64,000 bases of DNA from Heliocidaris tuberculata (Eukaryota; Echinodermata; Echinoidea; Camarodonta; Echinometridae). Made by a program: the position numbers and the translations under genes. The DNA lies in assembly GCA_025618425.1 (NCBI GenBank), contig CM046833.1:939172-1003171 (forward strand), read 5' to 3'. Shown piece after piece: positions 56,096 through 64,000 of the stretch. Positions within the stretch are counted from its first letter, which is position 1; the number at the start of each line of letters is the position of its first letter. Below the pieces are notes generated by a model. The model worked only from the letters and a program-made list of their open reading frames with translations. It was not told the origin of the DNA and did no database searches.

Positions 56096-58365
56096 CCGAG
56101 GTCACACATGAACGCATTCCCTGTAGTAGCAATGACATATTAATAACGTCTGCACATCATATTAATCTGTTGTGAGTTGTAAACCACGTGGGTTTTGTGC
56201 AGTGCTCAGACGATGGGTTATTAGAACCGAACTCCTGATAAACCATGATAAAATATAAAGAAGTAATATATTAAAAATACGTGTCAAGGAGAAATATATA
56301 ACAAATACGTGTCAGGAGAAATGTTGAAAAAATTCGGTGTAATCATAAACAGCCATGTTATCACATTTATTGCAGTGTCAATAGTGAGTCAGAGAAATAG
56401 ACTGAATAATTACCAGCGGATGAGATATCAGTATTGAAACTGAAAAATAAGAGATAAAACCTGGTAATAAAAACCTTTTCATCACCAGAAATGAAATGTT
56501 AATAAAGCCTGCACATGATTTAAATCCGTTCGGAGTTGCAAACCTTTGAGATTTGCAATGTCATAACCAAAGGAGTAGCTACAGGGTGCACGGGGGGTGG
56601 GGAGAAACAATAAGAAAAAATAAATAAATAAAGAGAGAGAGAGAGAATAGGAAAGGGAGAAGGGGGAAAAGACAAGAAAAAGAAGAAGACAGGGACCCCC
56701 TCCCCCACACTCCCCTAACCCTTGCCCTTGTGAATTCGCTTTTAATTTTCCCAGTAAGACCGTTGCCCCCACTGGGAGCCAGTACCCCCTCCCCCTCCTC
56801 AAATGGCTTGACTCATACTACGCCACTGGCTATCATGATAGCGATATGTTATCAGCAGTAAACTCCTGGTAAACCATGATGTAGAAGGCACTTGCCTTGC
56901 GTTCTAATCATTAAAAATCAATATCAAGGTCTCAAAGTCACGTTGCATGGTGTCTTATATTCCTTTGATATGATATGATTTTGTTCATATTTATTTATGT
57001 GTTTACTAAGGAGCGTCTTGTAAATAGTATAATTATGACTGAGGAATTACCAGGACATGAGAAAACAAAGAACAAGCACCAAAAGGTAGTAAAGTGGTAT
57101 TTTAGATACATGTATTTGGAACACATGTCATTGGTAAGGCAATAGTTAATGTCATGTATATACAAAGTTATGAAGTAAACACTTCGGAAGAGAAAAGTTT
57201 TAAATCTTGGAGGAGAGTCCATGGGGTAATGGTGTGGCAAGTTTATTCAAATATTCATCAATCCCTTCTGCACATCAGCTGTTTATTGTTGTTATACAGA
57301 TTGTCCTGAAAAGAAGGAAACCCGCTGAAAACATACGATTATGGTCTCCAATATATGACATGTAATGATATAATTCTTTGTTTCCCATAACGTATAAGTA
57401 GTGTTTAACCGACACACGCATCCATAACATTTACACGAGGATTGATTGTAAGTTGAGAAAGAGAGAAGGGGCAGAGGCAGAGACAGGGAGAGGGTGTGTG
57501 TGAACGGGTTATGAGATGTGTATGTGCGTGTTGGGTCGGTGAAGGTCAGCATGAATGAAAACTGAATTCCCTGGGGTGGATTGGAACCAGATAGGAAGCA
57601 ATGGGGAAAGCCCGGAGGAATCAAGCACCTGGAATGAAACTCTTTTTCAACTTTTAACCAAAAATGATATTCTTCGAATCTGGTCGGGGCAGGCAAGAAC
57701 GGCCGAAACGACGGAATGAAAAACAGCAGTGCTTTGGAATGGTTTTCTCTATTCTCTCAACAAGAAAAAAAAAGGTATGTTTTGGAAATGAAATTTGAGT
57801 GTAAAAATGGGGATCTTCTCGGCGACATATACCCACCGCATACTGAGTGCCCCCCCCCCCCCCCCGAGGTATAGACAAAGCTCTTTGAATCAAACATGAC
57901 ATTCAACCGAGATTACATATGAACACATCCCCTGTAGTAGCGGTGAAATATTTATAACGCTTGCACATCATATTAATTCCTTGTGAGTTGTAAACTATTT
58001 GGGTTGGTAGTGCTATGACGGTATGTAATTCGCAGCGAACCCCTGATAAACCATGATAAAAGATAAAGAAGTAATATATTACAAATACGTGTCAGGGGTA
58101 ATGTTTAACAACATTCGGTGGAATCATAAAAATCAGTCCAAGAAGCTCAATGTATCGTTTCCATTTCTCCCCTATCGCTATGATATGGTTACAAAGGCAT
58201 ATTTCAATATTTGGCATCACATTTAGTGCAGTGTCAATAGTGAGTCAGCGAAATAGACTGAATAATATAGAGACATTTGTATTGAAACTGAAAAATAAAG
58301 GATAAAACCTGGTAATAAAAAACCTTTATACCACTAGAAATGAAACATTAATAAAGAGATATGTA
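56096..58365. repeat. Direct duplication of about 420 bp (56096-56515 and 57903-58365)
   Basis: Both copies contain, in order, CATCATATTAAT, GTGAGTTGTAAAC, CTGATAAACCATGATAAAA, AATACGTGTCAGG and GTCAATAGTGAGTCAG. Between them are a GA-rich block (56620-56680), a CACTGGC-type repeat end near 56825 and a poly-C run (57850-57865). A copy remnant of 56860-56880 also has the CTGGTAAACCATGAT phrase. Confidence 0.7.
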
Positions 58366-58389
58366 TGTGTGTGGGGGGTGGGTGAAGGT

Positions 58390-58440
58390 CTGTTGCTTGT
58401 ACTGGGTGTGTGTGTGTGTGTGTGTATGTGTGTGTGGGAG
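58390..58440. repeat. GT microsatellite
   Basis: Interrupted (GT)n at about 58405-58434. Confidence 0.85.
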
Positions 58441-58779
58441 AGGGGGAGAATATATTATGTTTAAATGAGGTGTGTACCTAATTAGTATGCCAAGTTTTAG
58501 GACAATCTGATAATCCCTTCATAGAAATTCCTATTGAGTTCTAATCCTCATTTTGTCACCTTAGCACAAGACCTTGCATGTCAGAGTGCTTCAACAGACT
58601 GCAAACTTTAAACCCTTATTTCTCAGAAGTAACATTCTGGTGACTGTGCATTCTACTCTTTGTACAGTGAGTTAGGAACATCCAATGCTAATGAGTTATA
58701 TGTCATTTTAAAGCTCAGATTCTCCTTTTTCAGAATCAGACCTTAACTAAAAATGCATATCTGGCGACTTTTTGGTGGT

Positions 58780-59475
58780 TTTGTGGTGCCTGGTCACATA
58801 GTATCCTATATTGTAATGATAAACTGTATCAATTTGGCTTTATATCATTTAACTTATGTTCTTTCTGTGGAAAGGAGATTGAGGTATACAATCACTTATT
58901 TATGAAGTGTCAATTTGTTTTTAAAATGTGGCAAGAAAAAGGGGAACAAATGAAAATGATGCACTTAGATGCTTAAAAATGGGAGGAAATTTTGGTTGGG
59001 TTAGATGGAAAATCAGAAAAGCATATTTACATTAACCACTTAATTATACTCATAAAATATATGATATACAATGCGAGATCAAAAGGAACTACCCCAACAA
59101 AGAAAGAAATCTATAATGCACTTTTAGAAAGTAAACATAATGAACGTTAAAGAGCAATAGCTCGAAATAAGTTAAGTCTACATCTTTTGAATGTTGGACG
59201 GAAGGAGGACATACACGCTAATATCACAAACAGTTTTAACAAATATATACATTATCACAACTGCCCTATATACTTTGAATTTGCACCTATCAAGTTTTTA
59301 TCTATACCTTGTTCAGTTAAATTGTGCTATTGTTGTTTATTGATAGATGGTGTGTTATGAAAATATATAATTTGTATTGTGTTTATTGCCATGTTGAATT
59401 ATATTGTGTAATTAATGCTTAATTCGTAATATTCATTTTGAAAAACTGAATCAAGGAATAAAAAATTATGGAAAA
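58780..59475 (+). mobile_element. Decayed LINE 3' end, zinc-knuckle type
   Basis: One frame reads KLYQFGFISFNLCSFCGKEI then EVYNHLFMKCQFVFKMWQEK, the C-x2-C ... H ... C ... W pattern also seen at 24361. Several stops follow. The 3' end is AATAAAAAATTATGG followed by A-rich sequence. Confidence 0.6.
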
Positions 59476-59569
59476 AAAAAGATTGCGCGATGAGGGTGTG
59501 ATTGTGGAGGTATCCGTGGTTGGGGATATGTGGGGTGTGTAATTTTTCCTTTTGTTTCCTTTTTTTCTT

Positions 59570-59572
59570 TTG

Positions 59573-59608
<36 letters not shown>

Positions 59609-59610
59609 CC
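59570..59610. repeat. Poly-T run
   Basis: About 31 consecutive T (59577-59608) just 3' of a LINE remnant; the minus strand reads poly-Lys by chance. Confidence 0.8.
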
Positions 59611-59699
59611 TGTTGCTGGGTTTTTGAGACAGCGAGAGCTTTGGGGTAAAAGAGAAAGTTGAAATGATTAGGTAGACATCGAATGAGCTCTGTACTGAG

Positions 59700-60813
59700 T
59701 GTCACGATGTGTGCAAATCTCTCACCAAAAATGAATTTAAGGTTTGAATTTACAACATAAATAGTGAGTTGACTTTTACTTCTAGTAAAACCAGGCTGCT
59801 TGACCACCCACAAAATGACTCAAGAAATACAGAATGAAATAAAGTTTAAATAAACTTTATTTTTTTAAAGAAAGAATCATCAAATATCATAAATCTTTTA
59901 CAAAATCAAGCCCCGTAGGGAGTATAAGTCTTTGACATTAGTTAGTAACTTACATGTATGGTAATATGTAATACATGTAATTAGATATGTCTCTGGAATC
60001 TCTGAAATGTTGTTATTATAAAGATCAATTCATGTTTCTAAAAGGCCCTAACTTGGCTAAATAGCGCTTAATTGGTACCAATCTACTGTTTAATATTTAA
60101 ACTCTTTACGATACCACGAGTGTTCTTAGTAAGGATATTGAAGAAAATCTTGTCCAAAATGATCGTCTCTTCAACAGTCACTGAGGAGATATAATCTGAT
60201 GAAATCAACTGCACAAACTCGGTTTCTTTTAACGCGTCGTGAACTTGGATGTACATCGTAGTGTAGACTCTATGTAGAAACTATACTGTATAACGGTGCA
60301 AAGCGAAGATCAGGATAGAGTCCTATGGAATGCCACGGGATTCAGGTATTTATGGAATGCTGTGGTACATCTCTTCATAAAGCTAACAAACTCCAACTCA
60401 TGTACCCCAACGTTGAAACGTTAATATGAAACCGGGAAAACCCCTGAAAATGTGGAAGCGTGGAAAACGCTGGAAAACGGTGGAGAACGGCCGTTGTTAG
60501 CAAAACTTGTAGGCACTTAAAGGGGTATAACGGGTGTGACCGCCCGGAGCTGCACCAGCTCGTAACGCAGGTCCTCTCAGTAGGAGAGCTGGCTGCAGAC
60601 TGATTCAAACACTGTATAACTGAATCAGCCCAGCCCAAAACATAAAAGAAAGCACCTGAATGCATGCCTAGCATATCAGTAGTGAAAAGAAGTAGGGCTA
60701 TGCTGCACCTCAAGAGGGGAATCTACATAACAAAGACTAGCCTCACTTAGGCTTTAAAAGCAGACCCTAAGAGAATAAGATATGGAAACAAAAAAGTGAT
60801 CAAGATTGTGACA
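59700..60813 (-). mobile_element. Candidate 3' LTR of the Ty3/gypsy element
   Basis: On the minus strand it opens TGTCACAATC directly after a polypurine tract and closes CATCGTGACA, so the ends are TG...CA with a 6-bp inverted TGTCAC/GTGACA. An AATAAA lies at the complement of 59856-59861. The length is 1,114 bp. The 5' LTR lies outside the window, so the boundary rests on terminal motifs only. Confidence 0.6.
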
Positions 60814-60835
60814 ATTACCCCCCATTTCTAAGAAA
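60814..60835 (-). promoter_or_regulatory. Polypurine tract of the Ty3/gypsy element
   Basis: The minus strand reads AGAAATGGGGGGTAAT immediately before the LTR start TGTCAC. In LTR elements this tract primes second-strand synthesis. The position and G-run fit well. Confidence 0.65.
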
Positions 60836-61287
60836 ATGTATCACATTTTCTCTAAAGCTGAGAGTTAAAATCTTGACTCATCTTGGAACAAGTAGATAAT
60901 ATACATATATGCTCAATGTCCAAAGAAAAAAAAAAAATATATATATATATATAGATATATATATATATATATATATACCCTGATATCGAACTTACTACAA
61001 GCATATCAGCAATGAAACGATCACTGTTTAGATCCAAACTCTTTTTCTCCCTTTGGAAAATGTATTAAATCTGAAAGACATAAAGAAGCACTGGATATAT
61101 ATTTCTTTAAAAAAAATACTTATCCCAGCTTATAAAAATTTCCTATCCTTTTTTCTTTTTTAAACAACAGAGAATATAAGTATTATAACAGCAAGTCTGA
61201 AATAATATAAAAATAAATCAACTCAGTATCTCACTGGGCTTAAAATAATGGATCCAAGCACAACTTCCACTACTATCGTTACCATAG
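60836..61287 (-). other. Region between pol and the polypurine tract
   Basis: About 450 bp downstream of the pol stop with a TA microsatellite (about 60936-60976) and AT-rich sequence. No envelope-like frame is present. Confidence 0.6.
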
Positions 61288-63993
61288 TTACGTTCTACTC
61301 AAGAAATCTGCTGCTATGTTCTCAGACCCAGGGATAGCCTCAACCCTGAACCGATATGGCTGTAAGGCCAGTGCCCATCGCATCACTCGACTATTTATGC
61401 ACTTAGTGCGATTAAGATAGAGCAAAGGCTGGTGATCAGTTTCTAGTACAAACTCCTTACCCTCCAGGTAGACCTGAAACTTATTGATACCCCAGATTAA
61501 AGCCAAACACTCTCTCTCAATTGTCGAATAATTCTGTTCTCGTGGCAGCAATTTCCGACTAGCGTAAGCAACTGGAAGCTTCATGCCTTCCTCATTTCTC
61601 TGGAGGAGGTCAGCACCAAGTCCAGTTGACGAGGCATCGGTCCTAGCAATGAACTCTTGCTGGACAACTGGGAGACGCAAAATTGGAGCTTCACTCAAGC
61701 TCTCTTTCAGTGTTGTGAAAGCTTCTTCTTCCCTTTCTGACCACTGGATTCGATTAGGTTCTTTGCTCTTTGTTTTGTCAGTCAAAGGAGAAGCTTTAGA
61801 CGCGAAATTCGGTATGAACCGTCTGTAGTACCCCGCAAGACCGAGAAACGACCGAAGTTGCTTCTTTGTCTCGGGTTTAGGTGCATTTCGAACTTTCTCA
61901 ACTTTGTCAGTCATTGGACAGATCTTTCCTTCCTCTACAACATGACCAAGGAACTCAATCCTTGTGCAACCTAGCTGGCATTTGCTAGGGCGAGCAGTCA
62001 GCCCAGCTGCTCTCAACCTCTTGAACAACTCACTGAGTGCAACCAGATGATCATCCCAATTGTAGGTATGTACTAGAATGTCATCTAAGTAATTGGTGAC
62101 ATTACTCATGCCCCTTAACAAAGTCCTCATCACCCTGCTGAACGTTGCAGGTGCGTTTACAAGCCCAAAAGGCATCACTCGAAAATGGTATAAACCACTC
62201 CAACTCTGAAAAGCAGTCTTTTCCTTGGCATCATCTGACAGTGCAATCTGCCAGTAGCCTTTACTCAAGTCTATTTTTGAGAAAAATCTCGACCCTGACA
62301 AACCGGCAAACAATTCGTCCACACTCGGGAGAGGTTCTGCATCAAATACAGTTATTCTATTCAATTGACGAAAGTCAATACAAAATCTGTTGGATCCATC
62401 GGATTTCTTAACAATCACTATTGGAGATGAATATGGGGACTCCGATTTCTCAATGACACCCATGTCAAGCATTTTCTCTACTTCTTCCTCAATAACTCCT
62501 CGGAGTGTATGAGGAACTGGATAAGGCCTTAGTCTGACAGGATCATCAGACGTAAGCCGGATAGAATGAGCTCCTATCTGTGACTTCCCCGGAACATCAG
62601 TCATGACATCCCTAAAATTACCAACAAGTCTCTTAACAGTAGTCCTTCGGTCAGGAGATAAATCTGGTCCGAATTTCACATCCTCGACCGTTTCCTGAGC
62701 CTCGAATGAAGGGACCTGAACTTGCAAACCAGAAACTGAACTACCATCAAGACCTTCATCATCAACATCATCCTCAGCAATGATGGAAGCTTGATTAATC
62801 ACATCCAAGGCTCCAGCCATATTCACGTTATCACGCTTGACCTGCTCATCGACTCTGTCGACATACCTCTTCAAGAGATTCACATGAAAAGTACGTACTT
62901 TTCCACTCAAATCAAGCTGATAATCACGATCATTAAGCTTACCAACTATTCTGAACGGACCCTTCCATTGCAGAAGCAGCTTATTGTGATCAGTGGGCAG
63001 AAGAATTAAGACTTTGTCTCCTACAACAAACTTTCTCTTCTTTGCCTTGGCATTGTAATTGCCTGCATACCTAGAAGTTGCCTTACGCAGCTCCTCGTGG
63101 GCTGCCTTCAAAGTATTTTCCAGTCGTTCTTTGAGGTCTACCACATACTGATAGGTTAACTTAACATCAGCATCCTCAGGCTGTCCACTCCACAACTCTT
63201 TGAGGATTTCAAGCGGACCTCGAACCTGCCTACCATAGATCAACTCGAATGGCGAGAAACCGAGTGAAGAGTGGGGCGCAGACCTATACGCAAATAACAC
63301 AGGACCTAAGTACCTATCCCAATCTGTCGGTCTATCAGCACAAACTCTCTTGAGAATTTGCTTCAACGTCTGATTAAACCTCTCGACCAGACCATTACAA
63401 GCCGGATGATACGGTGTAGTGGTCAACTGCTTGATGGACAACAACCTACTGATCTCCCGCATCAAATCAGAAGTGAATTGACTCCCACGATCAGAAAGAA
63501 TCTCTTGGGGGACACCTGTACGGCAAAAAACCTCAACTAGAGCCTCTGCTACTGTGGTGGTTTTAATGTTAGGTAATGGAACTGCTTCCGGATAACGAGA
63601 AGCAAAGTCAACAATCGTAAGTATATAACGATTCTTCCTAGAAGTTACAGGATGAATGGGACCCACTAAATCAATAGCAACTCTCATGAAGGGAGTATCG
63701 ATTACAGGCATCTTGCCAATTGGCACCTTGGAAACTCTACCCTTCTGGATTGTTCTCTGGCATATATCGCAACTACGACAAAACCTAGCAACATCAGCAG
63801 ATATACCGGGCCAAAAGAAGCATGTCAATATCTTCTCTGTGGTTCTCCCAATACCATGATGACCACTCAAGATTCCCTCATGGGCTAGCTTCAACACTGC
63901 CCTTCGAAATACCTGTGGTACCACTAACTGTTTGACAGGATTACTTGAAGTCAATGTAGGTTTAAAAATCCTATACAACAACCTATCTTCCAT
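61288..63993 (-). CDS. Gmr1-type Ty3/gypsy pol: integrase-RT-RNase H, 5' end outside window
   Basis: An uninterrupted 901-codon frame, open to the window edge upstream of its first Met. Order: integrase zinc finger (His38, His45, Cys75, Cys78), integrase core with Asp108, Asp168 and Glu204 in D,D-35-E spacing, a GPY/F-like segment near FHVNLLKRY, then reverse transcriptase with YLDD at residues 635-638, and RNase H (TDASSTGLGADLL ... ERECLALIWGI ... ETDHQPLLYL). Usual Ty3/gypsy elements have integrase last; integrase before RT with gypsy-like sequences marks the Gmr1 clade described from deuterostomes. No frame break is visible, so the element may be young. Protease and Gag would be expected beyond the window. 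Confidence 0.92.
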   Translation of the reverse strand: MEDRLLYRIFKPTLTSSNPVKQLVVPQVFRRAVLKLAHEGILSGHHGIGRTTEKILTCFFWPGISADVARFCRSCDICQRTIQKGRVSKVPIGKMPVIDTPFMRVAIDLVGPIHPVTSRKNRYILTIVDFASRYPEAVPLPNIKTTTVAEALVEVFCRTGVPQEILSDRGSQFTSDLMREISRLLSIKQLTTTPYHPACNGLVERFNQTLKQILKRVCADRPTDWDRYLGPVLFAYRSAPHSSLGFSPFELIYGRQVRGPLEILKELWSGQPEDADVKLTYQYVVDLKERLENTLKAAHEELRKATSRYAGNYNAKAKKRKFVVGDKVLILLPTDHNKLLLQWKGPFRIVGKLNDRDYQLDLSGKVRTFHVNLLKRYVDRVDEQVKRDNVNMAGALDVINQASIIAEDDVDDEGLDGSSVSGLQVQVPSFEAQETVEDVKFGPDLSPDRRTTVKRLVGNFRDVMTDVPGKSQIGAHSIRLTSDDPVRLRPYPVPHTLRGVIEEEVEKMLDMGVIEKSESPYSSPIVIVKKSDGSNRFCIDFRQLNRITVFDAEPLPSVDELFAGLSGSRFFSKIDLSKGYWQIALSDDAKEKTAFQSWSGLYHFRVMPFGLVNAPATFSRVMRTLLRGMSNVTNYLDDILVHTYNWDDHLVALSELFKRLRAAGLTARPSKCQLGCTRIEFLGHVVEEGKICPMTDKVEKVRNAPKPETKKQLRSFLGLAGYYRRFIPNFASKASPLTDKTKSKEPNRIQWSEREEEAFTTLKESLSEAPILRLPVVQQEFIARTDASSTGLGADLLQRNEEGMKLPVAYASRKLLPREQNYSTIERECLALIWGINKFQVYLEGKEFVLETDHQPLLYLNRTKCINSRVMRWALALQPYRFRVEAIPGSENIAADFLSRT

Positions 63994-64000
63994 TATGAAA

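Noticed and set aside
55356..56175. Open frames of 230 and 164 codons
   Set aside because: They run through the GGAGCAATTGTCGC minisatellite and stay open in several frames at once because of repeat periodicity; no domain.
59466..59813. 115-codon minus-strand frame with poly-Lys
   Set aside because: Runs through the poly-T tract and part of the candidate LTR; no domain.
60375..60713. 112-codon frame inside the candidate LTR
   Set aside because: LTR-internal, no known domain, and no envelope-like features.

Overview
The window is eukaryotic, most likely from a marine deuterostome, and I favour an echinoderm such as a sea urchin. Long introns with GT/AG borders, dense microsatellites, long poly-C and poly-G runs, many MITEs, a tRNA-derived SINE, several LINE clades, Crypton-like recombinase remnants and a Ty3/gypsy element with integrase ahead of reverse transcriptase all fit that. 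The species call is inference from repeat style and gene content; no marker gene settles it.

One convincing host gene is present, on the + strand from about 19.4 to 41.0 kb. I assembled it from exons whose borders all keep phase 1. It reads: candidate signal-peptide exon, V-type Ig domain, second (C1-like) Ig domain, one transmembrane helix with a basic stop-transfer run, two duplicated juxtamembrane mini-exons, then seven exon-encoded death-fold modules, the sixth carried at the end of a long acidic exon, and a stop at 40981. The model is about 1,087 residues. Each death-fold module carries a Trp at the equivalent helix-5 position. I know of no named receptor with this layout. It looks like a cell-surface recognition receptor that scaffolds death-domain adaptors inside the cell. 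Two of its exon regions are duplicated, and in both cases the exon copies differ several-fold more than the adjoining intron copies, which suggests diversifying selection.

Layout. 0-19 kb: gene-poor repeats, including a nested pair of DNA transposons (0.9-2.6 kb) whose empty site survives at 18.25 kb, Harbinger-like MITE remnants, pyrimidine-rich tracts, a 290-bp tandem repeat, a tRNA-Gly-like sequence and a triplet of hairpins. 19.4-41 kb: the receptor gene, whose introns hold TTAA-flanked elements, LINE 3' ends, a SINE, two Crypton-like fragments, a 933-bp hAT-type element, a 94-95-bp satellite in two arrays and fold-back MITEs. 41-61 kb: intergenic repeats, including two opposite-facing minisatellite arrays (44.7 and 55.4-56.1 kb), a Harbinger-like MITE, a small hAT-type element, a decayed CR1/Jockey-group LINE on the minus strand and a weak candidate spliced minus-strand transcript. 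59.7-64 kb: the 3' part of a Gmr1-type Ty3/gypsy retrotransposon on the minus strand, with an intact 901-codon integrase-RT-RNase H frame, a polypurine tract and a candidate 1,114-bp LTR; its 5' part lies beyond the window.

No rRNA genes, no CRISPR arrays and no bacterial-type operons were seen. Exon borders are read by eye and have not been checked against transcripts.
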